A stretch of 64,000 bases of DNA, taken from contig NZ_KB898365.1 of NCBI RefSeq assembly GCF_000377565.1, positions 62,001-126,000 on the forward strand, given 5' to 3'. How positions within the stretch are numbered: the first letter of the stretch is position 1; the number at the start of each line of letters is the position of its first letter. The notes beneath the pieces were generated by a model. The model had not been told where the DNA came from. It made no database searches and worked only from the letters and a program-made list of their open reading frames with translations. This document shows positions 36,340 to 46,141 of the stretch, one piece after another. A program made the position numbers and the translations under genes. This stretch comes from Rhizobium sp. 2MFCol3.1 (GTDB taxonomy: Bacteria; Pseudomonadota; Alphaproteobacteria; Rhizobiales; Rhizobiaceae).

Positions 36340-37642
36340 GCTCGTCGTCCGCTTCGTCGCCGTCCTCCGGGATTTCTGTCTCGTCCGCGCCTTGGCGGTC
36401 CTCGCTCACTTCCAGGCGGGTCAGTAGATCGCTCCATTTGACATCGGGGTTCTGCTCAAGGACCGCAAGAAGATCGACAAAGGCCTTCACGGTGTTTCGC
36501 GGCGTGCGGAAATAGGCGTCGCCGATCGTGTTTGAGCAATGCTCCATGAAGGCGACAAGCGCTTCATCGGGAACGAGATGTTTGTCGTTGTCGCCACCCG
36601 CGAACACGTCCCTCAGTCGTTCCAACAGATGGAATAGTTCCTCGGGCGTAAGGCTGGGGAGGTTTATGACAGGCCCTGAATAGTCGGTGAGGCCGTTCAC
36701 CGCGAAGCTGTTCTCTGCCAACCTGCTCTGAAGCGCTTCATAGGAGTAGAGGCCCCGGCGGGTGTCGAGCAGGAATTCCGGTGTGCCGCCGAGAATGAAA
36801 CCGATGCCCTCTGTCGTGCCCTGGAGGACGTCGTTCAGGATGCGGAGTATCTGCTCGTAGTTCTGTTTGCGCGCTTGGGCGCTTTGAAGCTTGTATAGAT
36901 TCACCAGTTCGTCGAGGCAGACAATCATCCCGCCGAACCCGGCAACACGTACGAACCTGGCCAGCAGCCTAAGACCGTCGTAAAAGGACGCGTCATCCAG
37001 GATCGTCCTGACGCCGAGGTCCTGACGAGCTTCGGTCTTCGTGGTGTATTCGCCGCGCAGCCACCGCAGGGCCGCATCCTGGAGGACGCTATTGCCGTCC
37101 TCGTAACCGCGGGCATAGGCGGCTACTACAGTCGCGAAGTCGTACCCCGCCACCATTTCACGGATGTCACCCAACCCGTCCTTGACCGCCGACTCGATGG
37201 GGACACCTGTCGCGGCTGCTCGTTCGGTCGCCTTCTGGATATAGCTCTCGAGGATGTTGCGCAGGGCACCTCCGTCAGGCGCGGTCCGGGTCGACAGGCT
37301 TCTCGCTAGCTCGGCATAGAGCGAGCGAGCTTGGCCGTTCGTGGCATGGATGCGGCGATCCGGCGACAGATCCGCTTGGCAGACGGCAAGCTTGCTTTGG
37401 AGCGCAATCTGCCGAACGAGGAAAAGGAAGAAGGTCTTACCCGCTCCGTATGCCCCGATTACAAAACGGATGCTTGACCCGCCTTCGCCGACGCGGCGGA
37501 TGTCACGTATGAGAGCTTCGATCTCGCGCTGACGTCCGACCTGGATATGCTGGAGGCCAAGGCGGGGGACGACACCTGCTCGGAGCGCGCTGATGATCGT
37601 GTCTCGATCACGCGGCTTAATCGCGGGCTGCTTTGTGGTCAT
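36320..37642 (-). CDS. DUF2791 P-loop ATPase (BrxD-like)
   Basis: 440 residues. Begins with IISALRAGVVPRLGLQHIQVGRQREI, the conserved N-terminal block of DUF2791/BrxD proteins, then Walker A GAYGAGKT (63-70) and Walker B GMIVCLDELVNLYK (about 235-248), and a C-terminal winged-helix-like part. Known from BREX systems and from Ter-type stress gene clusters. ATGA overlap with the TerB-like gene and 20-base overlap with the helicase gene show one translational unit. Confidence 0.88.
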   Translation of the reverse strand: MTTKQPAIKPRDRDTIISALRAGVVPRLGLQHIQVGRQREIEALIRDIRRVGEGGSSIRFVIGAYGAGKTFFLFLVRQIALQSKLAVCQADLSPDRRIHATNGQARSLYAELARSLSTRTAPDGGALRNILESYIQKATERAAATGVPIESAVKDGLGDIREMVAGYDFATVVAAYARGYEDGNSVLQDAALRWLRGEYTTKTEARQDLGVRTILDDASFYDGLRLLARFVRVAGFGGMIVCLDELVNLYKLQSAQARKQNYEQILRILNDVLQGTTEGIGFILGGTPEFLLDTRRGLYSYEALQSRLAENSFAVNGLTDYSGPVINLPSLTPEELFHLLERLRDVFAGGDNDKHLVPDEALVAFMEHCSNTIGDAYFRTPRNTVKAFVDLLAVLEQNPDVKWSDLLTRLEVSEDRQGADETEIPEDGDEADDELATLRL

Positions 37643-40600
37643 GCGGGTATGCCTTCTTTGATATGTGCGGAATTGGTCGGGACATCAGGCAGGAGGTGGC
37701 GGTTGATGTCCAATTCATCGTCGCCCTCGATCATGAGTTCGTCGAAGCGGTCGAGTGACCAGTCGTTGATCGCTTCTTTAGCGGCACCAGCCATAAGGGA
37801 AGCATCACGGGCCAGGTGCTCGAAGTCGTCTTTCGACCAAGTCGAACGCTGAAGAATCTCGGCGAGAAACGCGCCATACCGCTGCTCAAGACCCTCGAAG
37901 AGTTCGCTTTGCGGGACTTCTTGGTGAGGCTCAGGGAGGCCGACTGCGACTTCGTCTTCCTCGACGAAAATGTCAGCGAGAACGCTTGAGGTAACCCGCG
38001 TCTCCGAACGTATGCTTTGCAGCCTCGACAGGTCGATGCGCGTAGGGGAGGGGGAAGCCGCGCGTGTCGTTGCGTCAGCAGTCGGGAGCAAATTGTCCCC
38101 GGGAACGCGAGCATTGCTCGTTCCTGCATGAAGTCGTTCATAAAGCGACTTGGCATCCATACCCATGCGCTTGAAGATTGTTTCCAGCTTTCTGACTTCG
38201 TCTGCGTGCAACTCACCGTCGGCCGAGGCGAGCAATACGAGCTCGGATGCTATGACGTGTCGGGCACCCTCGGGAACGTCTTTCAGGCGCTTGAGCCAAT
38301 CATCGAGGCGCGAAGCATCGCCCTCATTGAGCTTGATCTCGGCTTCCAAACGGCGTTTCTCGTCGACTGACAGGTCAGTGGCTCCGGCAACCCGATCGAG
38401 AAGAGCCTGCCGCTCGAGTTCGTGGAATTCACCGTCGGCGTGCCCCACCAGCATTCCGAGCATCACCGAAAGCTGCTGGATCCGATAGGCTTCCGTAGCC
38501 TCGCCGGGGAGAGGCGACGAGATTGGAAACAGGATTGCCCGATCCTCGCCTGCTGGTGGTTTCACGGAAAAGGCCGGATCGAACGTCGCACCTATGCCGA
38601 AGCTCGATAGAGCCTGGCTCAGGTCCCGAAGCTTGGCCTTGCCGGGGTTTATCCCCATGTCCAGCCCGAATTCGGTAGCGATGTCCGAGATTTTCGTCTC
38701 GACCGTTTGGTCTGCGATGCGGCGAATTCTCGTGAGCGGATCACCGGGCAAATTTTGGGCGGCCGTTGATCGCAGAGCCTCGGGGAGTTTGGCGATCGCG
38801 AGCAGGTTCGGCTCAAGGCCGGGAAGACGACCGAGGGTACGGCTGTAGTCGTCGAGCTGCTCCATGCAGTCATTGAAAACCCGGCGGGCGACTTTGATCG
38901 GCTCCTCCCGATCGGTGATGTCAGGAATATCGCCTCCCAGAACAGCAATATCGATGTTGAAACTGCCGCTACAGGCCTGGTAGCTTTTCTTGAGTTTCTT
39001 TGTCCGCCCGCCTCTTGGCCGATAACCGTCAGGATAAAGCTTGGCGAACTCGAGATGATAAAGCTCTCGCAGAAGGGCGGGGGCACGCTTGGCAGGCGTA
39101 CGAACGCTGGTCTCCGGATGTGTCTGCGCGAAGCGCAGCATCAAATCGGCTTCGATCGGGCGATCGTCCCGGACGCGGATACCCAATGCGATCTTTACCG
39201 CCGTGGGCACTTCATAGCCGTTCGGTTCAATTCTCGCGAGGAATTGCGCTGAAGGTTCGCCGCTTTTCAGTTCGGCGGCCGTCAGCAACTCGGTCGCATA
39301 CCTGTTGAACGAGCCGTTATGCCCGTAAATTCCATGGAGACGCCTTACTTCCGTCAGCACCGCCGCAGCGTCGTTCGTGTATTGGTCAAGCAGAAGCCGC
39401 CGCTCGAGACCGTAGAAGTACAAGAAGACATAGCCGATGTAGTCGTCCGGATTTGACCGCGTGCCAGCGAGCCATTCCAGATACGATCGCCGGGCATCTG
39501 GAGACATGCCGCCATAAGATGGCCAGTAACCCATTGAGATGCCTGCAGTATCCCGGCCTCTGCCCACAGTGAGCGCTGGATTGACGAGGCAATTCTCATT
39601 CTCGTTGAGGCGTCCTTGTTTTCCAAGAAAGCCGCCGAGGTAAAAGAGACCGCCAGCTATGTGCACGGAGCTCACCGAGACTGACTTGCCTGGAGCCATC
39701 CATTCCGCGCCGGCCATTCTGTTGGCAGAGGCATCGATTCGAGTGGTGAAAGGGGCGGCCTTCGCTTCTGAAGACGGTCGGCGGTGAAAATTCAGAAGCG
39801 TGCCGAACTGAGGTGAGATTGTCCCGCCGGTTGTGGCTGCTTTAGGTGCTTGTTCGATAATTTCGGTGAGGTCGTCGTTGCTATCGACGGACGAGGTCTT
39901 GGCCTTGGATGCGTTCGAGTTGACCCAATCGACAACGTTCCTGTTGTGAACTTCCAGGGACGTCAGCTGGCCCGTTGTCGTTGAGGGTGACGTACCGGAC
40001 AGGTCCATCAAACGCCCTGGTGTAGGCTGAGGCGCGCTCGGTTTCCCTATTGGCTCCTGACCATGCTGGCTCCGGAAAGCCTTGATATCGTTGTCCATTT
40101 TGACGGCCTCCCGCTTTCGCTTGCGCCTGCTCCGAAACATCATCACACCGCCAATTGCAATACCCAGAAGCGCGAAGGTCCAACGGCTGTTGGTTTCGGA
40201 GGGTGGAGCTGCTGAAGGCTGTGATGTTGCAGTTTCGCTGGGCGAGTTTTGGGTGATTTCCGTTCGAGACGTTTTTCCGGTGATGGAGTCGACAGACTGC
40301 GCTTGACCCGGCTCATTGGCGCTCGCTGGCGCATTGCTTTGATCGTTCTGCTCGCTTGGGCTTGGAGGGTTGCTGACAATCGGATCGAGCGGTTTGGTTT
40401 CTACTGCCAGACCGCGTTGTCCAGGTATTTCGCCTTTGGAATCAACCGCGTTCACTGGTTGTTGAGTTGCCAGCGGTGGTGGTGGCGGGAAGAGGCGGTC
40501 GATGGTCGACTTATCTGCGGATCCCGTCACAGGAAGACCGTTGACGGATTGATACGCTCGTAGTGCCGCGATCGATTTCTTGCCCCAGACTCCGTCGGGC

Positions 40601-40740
40601 AACCCTGGTTTGAAGCCCTGCTCGGCCAGTGCCTTCTGAATATCGCGGACCGATCTCTCGGCAGCCATGGTCGGAACGGCATTTAACTGACCGAATAAAC
40701 TCGCGGCAACAACCAAGACAACAACCGGCCGATACTTCAC
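37639..40740 (-). CDS. Membrane-anchored TerB-N/TerB-C protein with peptidoglycan-binding domain
   Basis: 1033 residues from GTG 40740 (GAGG 5 bases upstream; an upstream extension lacks one). Order: signal peptide or anchor (about 1-27), PG_binding_1 domain (31-84, VRDIQKALAEQGF...DGVWGKKSIAAL), Pro/Ser-rich linker, membrane helix (186-203) followed by RSRRKRKR, TerB-N domain (about 345-560, with GYWPSYGGMSPDARRSYLEWL and GYVFLYFYGLERRLL), TerB/DjlA-like helices (about 750-900, LGMLVGHADGEFHELER), and a TerB-C end. The fusion suggests a wall-sensing outer part and a cytoplasmic TerB part. First gene of its operon. Confidence 0.85.
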   Translation of the reverse strand: MKYRPVVVLVVAASLFGQLNAVPTMAAERSVRDIQKALAEQGFKPGLPDGVWGKKSIAALRAYQSVNGLPVTGSADKSTIDRLFPPPPPLATQQPVNAVDSKGEIPGQRGLAVETKPLDPIVSNPPSPSEQNDQSNAPASANEPGQAQSVDSITGKTSRTEITQNSPSETATSQPSAAPPSETNSRWTFALLGIAIGGVMMFRSRRKRKREAVKMDNDIKAFRSQHGQEPIGKPSAPQPTPGRLMDLSGTSPSTTTGQLTSLEVHNRNVVDWVNSNASKAKTSSVDSNDDLTEIIEQAPKAATTGGTISPQFGTLLNFHRRPSSEAKAAPFTTRIDASANRMAGAEWMAPGKSVSVSSVHIAGGLFYLGGFLGKQGRLNENENCLVNPALTVGRGRDTAGISMGYWPSYGGMSPDARRSYLEWLAGTRSNPDDYIGYVFLYFYGLERRLLLDQYTNDAAAVLTEVRRLHGIYGHNGSFNRYATELLTAAELKSGEPSAQFLARIEPNGYEVPTAVKIALGIRVRDDRPIEADLMLRFAQTHPETSVRTPAKRAPALLRELYHLEFAKLYPDGYRPRGGRTKKLKKSYQACSGSFNIDIAVLGGDIPDITDREEPIKVARRVFNDCMEQLDDYSRTLGRLPGLEPNLLAIAKLPEALRSTAAQNLPGDPLTRIRRIADQTVETKISDIATEFGLDMGINPGKAKLRDLSQALSSFGIGATFDPAFSVKPPAGEDRAILFPISSPLPGEATEAYRIQQLSVMLGMLVGHADGEFHELERQALLDRVAGATDLSVDEKRRLEAEIKLNEGDASRLDDWLKRLKDVPEGARHVIASELVLLASADGELHADEVRKLETIFKRMGMDAKSLYERLHAGTSNARVPGDNLLPTADATTRAASPSPTRIDLSRLQSIRSETRVTSSVLADIFVEEDEVAVGLPEPHQEVPQSELFEGLEQRYGAFLAEILQRSTWSKDDFEHLARDASLMAGAAKEAINDWSLDRFDELMIEGDDELDINRHLLPDVPTNSAHIKEGIPA

Positions 40741-40943
40741 GAAAACCTCACCCCCAAAGTAGATTCTCACTATACACGGAGTGCTTGTGTGGCCAAGAGG
40801 GCGATTGCATTCTTTGACGAACTTCAAACGCCTTCATAAGGCGAAACCCGGGAATGAGGGAGAGCCTTCATTGTCCGATTGGTGCCAACCTGTGATCGCG
40901 TGAGATTTTTCGGGATACGTAATGCCCCTGAGCATGGCGACGC

Positions 40944-41678
40944 TCAGCTTATGCATCCTATCCAGACAGTACCAAACCGTTTATTGGCAGCTTTTGCCAC
41001 ACGAGGATCACAACCATCGGACAGTTCCAGTCCAAATGGAAGACGAGTGGGATCCTCAAAAAATGGGTCGTCCGAATTCACTGCGATTCCGCTGGATAAT
41101 GCGTAGCGCATCGATGCCCACAAAAACCAGCCAAGCGCGATGTCGCCCACGGAGTCATCGTCGCGACTATCGCTTGCCGCCTTTTTTCGCTTGGCGATCC
41201 CCATCTCATCGAGAAGAATCGTAGCAACCGCATGGGCGCAGCAATCGGCAAGTTGAACTCCGATGACCGAGCGTGAGTCACATCCTGCAACAAGATGGAA
41301 ACCGGGCGGGAGATCGACTGGTTGCTGCTTCATGCCGCCATCTAGGTAAACCCTTCCGCCTATTCCGGGCATATTCGCTGCCATCTTCTGAGCAAGCCTG
41401 GCTGCAAGGGTCATAAGGAAGTGACGTTCGTCGAGGGCACAGATCGCGATGCCAACCTTGCACTGACTGATTATGCCTCGATATGCTTCGCGCAAACGCT
41501 GAGCGTTCTCATTGCCGCTCATAGTCATGCTACTTTTGAATTCATCCCTACCGGGAGTGAGGCCACAGCTTATCAGAGCTTCTTTAGCCAACTCGATGTG
41601 TTCCGGCGTGGCGCTCACGGCCGCCAAAACAATGAAGTTGCCGCGGTCGTGAATGCTCTCGTCGCAATAGATATCCAT
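40944..41678 (-). CDS. DUF3800-domain protein
   Basis: 244 residues. N-terminal MDIYCDESIHDRGNFIVLAAV (Asp-Glu after the first strand) and later GGMKQQPVD, GVQLADCCAHAV match DUF3800, an RNase H-like fold family often found in phage and defence contexts. AGGA precedes ATG 41678. Located upstream of the TerB operon on the same strand, 203 bases before the TerB start, so it may be co-transcribed or independent. Molecular function unproven. Confidence 0.75.
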   Translation of the reverse strand: MDIYCDESIHDRGNFIVLAAVSATPEHIELAKEALISCGLTPGRDEFKSSMTMSGNENAQRLREAYRGIISQCKVGIAICALDERHFLMTLAARLAQKMAANMPGIGGRVYLDGGMKQQPVDLPPGFHLVAGCDSRSVIGVQLADCCAHAVATILLDEMGIAKRKKAASDSRDDDSVGDIALGWFLWASMRYALSSGIAVNSDDPFFEDPTRLPFGLELSDGCDPRVAKAANKRFGTVWIGCIS

Positions 41679-41885
41679 TGATCCTGTCTGCCCGTGCGGA
41701 GTTGGGATATCGAAAGACCATAACTGTGAGGCTGGCTTTTGCGAAGGCCCGCGTTCTGCGTGCACTCGAAGTTGAAATCCAACGAACGTGGTAGCGTAGT
41801 CACACCCCGAAAGACGATCAATGTGGTGCTAGGGATGACCCGGTACCATCCAGGAATGGGGAATAACCGATGTCAACGAATAGCG

Positions 41886-43685
41886 CTATCCCACAAGTCT
41901 ACCCGCCCCGCCGCTGTCGGTCCAATCCGCGACGGTGACGTTGCGACCGGATGATTTGGCACGAAGGAGCGCTGCGTCCGCCCGCTGCATCAGCGTCGTA
42001 GGCGGCTGGTTAGCCTCTGTCGATGCTACCCCGATGGAAACCGTTACCGTACCAAGTGGTCTCCCGAGGTGGTTGATTGGCGTGGACTCGATCGCATGCC
42101 GGATGTTCTCTGCGATCTCGAATGCCGCCGAGCGCCCTACATTGCGCAGGACAACGGCGAACTCTTCTCCACCATAGCGGTGCGCGAGTCCCGCCGTGCC
42201 GGCTAGGTCCGCCATGATCGCGGCTACCTGGCACATGACGAAATCGCCGGCGTCATGTCCGAAGTCGTCGTTGAACCGCTTGAAGTGGTCGATATCGACC
42301 ATCAGAAGCGCGGCCGGGAGATCTGTTTCCTCCCGACGGAGACGGTTAAGGCTTTCGTCCAGTGATCGCCTATTCAGCAGCCCTGTAAGGGCGTCTTTGG
42401 TGGCCAGGTTAGTCAGGCGGTTTCGGAGCTGCAGATTTGCGATTGCTAAGCCGAGGTTCTCTGCAATCAGCTCAATGTACACGCGGGCCGCGATGAGCTT
42501 GGTACCCTCGACGCTTTCGAAGTAGAGCATGCCGACGATGTCGCCATGGGCTGCGAGGGGTACGCAGAGGCTACCACCTGGCAGCGCGTCATTCAGATGT
42601 TGGCAGAGGACGTCGCCTTCCGAGCTGTCGCTCATATGTGGTCGTCCGCGCCGTAGACCCCAGCATTCAAAAGTCTGAAACTCTTGCGACGAGCGTACCG
42701 GATCGTTCCAGGTGCCCGCTGCGGTCAAGGCCGTTCTTCCGTCGTTCATGATGTAGAGCCGGCCGCTGAGTCCAGGAAATATCTGCACGGCAAACAGAGG
42801 GACGACATCGGCTAGCTCAGCTTCGTCGCGGCAGGCCTGCAACCGATGCATCAGTTGAAGGATGAGGTCCTTCGTCTGCTGGTCCATCCTGCGTTCGGCG
42901 TCGAGGCGATCCCTTTCGATGCCATTGTCGCGGAATACCTGGATTGCGGCATTCATGTCGCCGATCTCGTCGGTACGGCCATCGGGCAACACCTGCACAT
43001 CGTAGTCCTGCTTGGCAAGCCTGCGCACGATGCCGCTCATTTCGAGGAGGGGACGTGCTACCCGTCGCTTGAGCACGAAATAGAGGACACTGAGGAATAG
43101 CAGCGCGGTAGCAAGGAGAAGGGACTTGGCAACCGCGCCCCAGAGGTCGGCCTTCGCCTTCGCACTGGCAAGTTCCTGCTCAGTTCTCGTGGCTACAAGG
43201 TCTGTGAAGTGGGCAACGCTGGCCAGCAGGCCAGACTGAGCCTCTTCGTGCTCAGCGGAGAACACCGCCGCACGGGCCTTTTCCTGCTCGCCGTTCGCGA
43301 AATCCTTAACGGCTCGCTCTTCGATTTCATCCAGGAGTTCGGCATCGTTCACGATGATCGACAACGCTGCCGCTTCCTGCACACTAAGTCGTGATTGATC
43401 CAGGGCCCTAAGAGATTTTCCCCGCGCTCGTTCATTGGCATCGGCTTCTTCAAACGCCTTGAGATACCGACTATCCCCCTTCTGTATGTAAAGTCTCGCG
43501 TCCTCTGTCGTCCGCTCCGCAGCGCGTGATAAAGCCTCAACTTGCTCGTCGAGCCTCCATGCTCTCTCGGTGGCCAAGCGCTCCTCGTCGATGCTCTTAG
43601 CTGAAATGATGAATGCGCCGCCGGAGAGAATCGTCATTCCGACGGTTATCGCATATGCCCAATTCGTGATCGTGCTTATTCGCAT
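41886..43685 (-). CDS. Membrane diguanylate cyclase (HAMP-GAF-GGDEF)
   Basis: 599 residues. TM1 at about 10-30, a helical periplasmic domain (about 31-185, 4-helix-bundle look), TM2 at about 187-206, HAMP (about 208-262, RPLLEMSGIVRRLA), GAF-like domain (about 275-420) and a GGDEF domain (about 430-585) with an intact GGEEF active site (YGGEEFAVVLR). It makes cyclic di-GMP from GTP in response to a periplasmic or cytoplasmic signal. No RxxD inhibitory site is obvious before GGEEF. Alone in its transcription unit. Confidence 0.92.
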   Translation of the reverse strand: MRISTITNWAYAITVGMTILSGGAFIISAKSIDEERLATERAWRLDEQVEALSRAAERTTEDARLYIQKGDSRYLKAFEEADANERARGKSLRALDQSRLSVQEAAALSIIVNDAELLDEIEERAVKDFANGEQEKARAAVFSAEHEEAQSGLLASVAHFTDLVATRTEQELASAKAKADLWGAVAKSLLLATALLFLSVLYFVLKRRVARPLLEMSGIVRRLAKQDYDVQVLPDGRTDEIGDMNAAIQVFRDNGIERDRLDAERRMDQQTKDLILQLMHRLQACRDEAELADVVPLFAVQIFPGLSGRLYIMNDGRTALTAAGTWNDPVRSSQEFQTFECWGLRRGRPHMSDSSEGDVLCQHLNDALPGGSLCVPLAAHGDIVGMLYFESVEGTKLIAARVYIELIAENLGLAIANLQLRNRLTNLATKDALTGLLNRRSLDESLNRLRREETDLPAALLMVDIDHFKRFNDDFGHDAGDFVMCQVAAIMADLAGTAGLAHRYGGEEFAVVLRNVGRSAAFEIAENIRHAIESTPINHLGRPLGTVTVSIGVASTEANQPPTTLMQRADAALLRAKSSGRNVTVADWTDSGGAGRLVG

Positions 43686-44061
43686 GGGTCTTTCCCGAGT
43701 GCATCTATGAGTTATTCATGGCACTGCTAATGCTACCCATGATAAACCACTTCCTTAAAGTTCGCTTTAAGGGCTCCAAGGATCGGCTCACTTATTCGGC
43801 GTCTTCAACCTACATCATCGGTCGCGTCGGAGCGGCAAGTGGACTTTGGTGATGGCTTCGCAGGCGTGGTCGCTGGCTCCAAGCAGAAGCGCTGGGTCAT
43901 ACGATTTTATCTAAAGTCACCGGTTATGACTCCGAATTCGCAATGGTGTGTCATCATTTGCCTCGCCTGAAATCGTACAAAACGAATGCGCGGCTTTCCG
44001 AAGCCGCTTTCTCTCCTAGTTATTGTCGCACAGGACAGATATGCGTCGTTGGGAGGATTAA
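43686..44061. other. Intergenic region
   Basis: 376 bases between divergent genes, no gene or repeat recognised. GGAGG at about 44052 is the ribosome binding site of the DUF982 gene. Confidence 0.4.
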
Positions 44062-44304
44062 ATGCCGAATAATGTATGGAAGGCACCGGTGGACGTCAGT
44101 TTTCCGCATCAGGACAGGCAGGTTGTTAGCGGTCCATTCGAGGCTATGACGTGCCTGACGAACCGGTGGCCAAACATGAGTGGTCTGAAGTTCCTTCGGG
44201 CGCGCATGGCATGCAAGGCGGCACTGGACGGTCGGGTAAGTGCCGATGACGCTCGGGTGGTGTTTGTCGAGGCCGTTAGTGAGGCAGGCGGCAACGCTCA
44301 CTGA
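44062..44304 (+). CDS. DUF982 protein
   Basis: 80 residues. Pattern W..PV.V.F....V.GPFEAMTCLTNRWPNMSG....A...C.AALDGRVSADDARVVFVEAV is that of DUF982, a small protein family found mainly in rhizobia, often in many copies on plasmids. Function unknown. GGAGG at 5 bases before ATG. Confidence 0.85.
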   Translation: MPNNVWKAPVDVSFPHQDRQVVSGPFEAMTCLTNRWPNMSGLKFLRARMACKAALDGRVSADDARVVFVEAVSEAGGNAH

Positions 44305-44460
44305 TTGGCGAGGCGACAACAGGGGATCATTGTCGGCCTGAGTTGGTCTTTTGGTGGCTCGCCTCTTTCCTGGAGAACGCGGCGTCATACTTCCAATGGT
44401 TTGAAGGGTCGTATCCAAGTTTCGTCCGAGCGCGTGCGGACGTGTTTCGACGGTGCTGAC

Positions 44461-44745
44461 ATGTCTGAGAGTTTGAAGCCTTTTAGTTTGACCCCTAGTC
44501 AGGTCACTGAAGTTCTCATCAGATTTGCTGGATTGCTTGAAGGCTTCGCTGCGGAGCTACCGGGTGCTAACGATTCCTTGGCCAAGCTGGTGCGTGACGC
44601 TGCAGCGTCAATCAGGGATTTGGCTTTCGATGTGGGTGAGGGCGACCAAGATGTGGCAGCCGAAATCGTTGCCTCGACGGCTCGTTTGGTTGGCGCTATA
44701 CGCAAGCTAGCTGACGACGAGTCTCCGCGCGCCACGATTCATTGA
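44461..44745 (+). CDS. Unknown small protein
   Basis: 94 residues from ATG 44461. Mostly helical, acidic (LTPSQVTEVLIRFAGLLEGF, then VRDAAASIRDLAFDVGEGDQDVAAEIVAST). Not recognised. Frame is open upstream to 44305, but the first ATG gives a compact helical protein. It follows DUF982 by 156 bases and may share its promoter. Confidence 0.5.
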   Translation: MSESLKPFSLTPSQVTEVLIRFAGLLEGFAAELPGANDSLAKLVRDAAASIRDLAFDVGEGDQDVAAEIVASTARLVGAIRKLADDESPRATIH

Positions 44746-45175
44746 AACCAATCGAGGTCGACTCTCAATAAGACCAACAACTAAGCTCGACTTCTCTGTC
44801 CCATGAAGTCGAGGTTGCTGGCGTGGGCACCATTGCGATCATTCTTCAGTTTCGGCCAAGCTACCGGTCATACCTTGAACCGCCGGTTTCCAGCGGAGAC
44901 GGGTGGTAAAGAATAGTGCCGTAGCATGAGAATGCGCTTCTGAAGCATGGTCAGATTTCCATTCGATACACGGGACATAGGCAGACGGCGCTGTCGCGAG
45001 GGACGAAGTCAGCGCCTCGTTGGTATCGATATAAACGTAAGCTTTCGGATGCCCGACTTCTCATCAAGTGCAGAACGTCATCCGGGCGAAATCGGCCAGC
45101 GGAATCTTCGCTTTACAAGCTGGACAGCAGTTCTCCCCCAGGTCAATACTGTTCTGAACCACTGGAGCTTCCTAT
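44746..45175. other. Intergenic region with a decayed repeat copy
   Basis: 430 bases without an intact gene. Positions 44930-45036 are a degraded copy of the 3' end of the gene at 46970 (see repeat). Confidence 0.5.
44930..45036 (+). repeat. Degenerate copy of the 3' end of the 46970 gene
   Basis: Stretches such as CGCTTCTG(A/G)AGCATG, TTTCC.(T/G)TCGATAC.CGG and ACATAGGC.GAC line up in order with 47160-47269, with substitutions and a small indel before TCAGCGCCT. Indicates local duplication followed by decay. Confidence 0.6.
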
Positions 45176-45379
45176 ATGGCCAAGCATCTTAATGCCGCTG
45201 CGGTGCAGTCTTTGCTAGAGCTTGAGGCTCCGGTTAAAGCGGCCCTTACTAAGATATTCGAAAAAGCGGAACGTGATCCAGCATTAATCGATCTCTGGAC
45301 GCAGGAGATAATTGCGAACTCCTACGAGCTAGAAGGGGCTGCCGGCGCATCGCCCCCCCCGATCAATAGCTCGCACTGA
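45176..45379 (+). CDS. Unknown small protein
   Basis: 67 residues, acidic and helical (LNAAAVQSLLELEAPVKAAL, KIFEKAERDPALIDLW). GGAG 8 bases before ATG. Not recognised. The last residues (SPPPINSSH) follow a run of eight C's, so the true C-terminus may differ by a frameshift. Confidence 0.45.
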   Translation: MAKHLNAAAVQSLLELEAPVKAALTKIFEKAERDPALIDLWTQEIIANSYELEGAAGASPPPINSSH

Positions 45380-45562
45380 GGACTTGAACGCTACATCTCT
45401 CTAATTTTCGTTGCTGATCGCACCGATACTGTTCGAGGAGAAGGCTGCTAAGCTTTAGCGATACTTTCTTTTCGGGCATGTAGAGATTTGTGGTACCTGC
45501 CCACAACGACGCAATCTCGGGTGACGTCACACGGGAAGGGTGCGGGAGACCTATTAGTGCGA

Positions 45563-45898
45563 TCACTTGCCCCGCGCCGCCATTTTCTCCTCCCACTGAC
45601 GGTACTGATCGGCAATCATCTTGCGGCGCTTCTCTTTCGCGCTTTGAAGCTCCGCTTGAACATGTCTTTCTCGCTTCTGACCCTTGGCTGTCGAGTGGAA
45701 ATGCCACTCGACATTTCCGGGAGTAAATCCAAGCTCCGCTATTTTTGGGGCGAGAAAACGCCGTCCGGGCATGGTAGGGGTCACGTGCTCGAGGTCCTCG
45801 AAGAAATTATTGAAGCCAACTTGCCAACGCTCGCAAACGAATAGGCCAGACGCCAGCATGTCGAAATACTGGTCTTTGAGAAATTGCGTTTTGGTCAT
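45563..45898 (-). CDS. Small protein, possible HNH/AP2-type remnant
   Basis: 111 residues from ATG 45898. The central part CERWQVGFNNFFEDLEHV...PGRRFLAPKIAELGFTPGNVEWHFHSTAKG recalls the layout of small HNH/AP2-linked proteins (W..F..F..D.G..P......D..G.Y.P.N..W), but His/Asn catalytic residues are not clear. C-terminal coiled and basic. The frame continues upstream to 46165, overlapping the divergent gene. Ribosome binding site weak. Confidence 0.5.
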   Translation of the reverse strand: MTKTQFLKDQYFDMLASGLFVCERWQVGFNNFFEDLEHVTPTMPGRRFLAPKIAELGFTPGNVEWHFHSTAKGQKRERHVQAELQSAKEKRRKMIADQYRQWEEKMAARGK

Positions 45899-46141
45899 GC
45901 TCGAAATGTAATTTCCGGGGGGCGGCGCATCAAGAGTCAGACGCATTTTTTCGCGGCATGTTCCATCGATCGAGGCAATGGCTTTGGTTCGAAATCGATA
46001 CAGCAGAAAGGAGGCTGCGGGCACGGGACCGCTCCTGAAGCCCGGGCTGCTTGCGAGTTTCGACAACACAGTAGCCGGGAGAATCTGGTTGTCACTTGCG
46101 TACTCTAGCAGCACGCTTGGATAAACCTCAGGACCTCGAAC

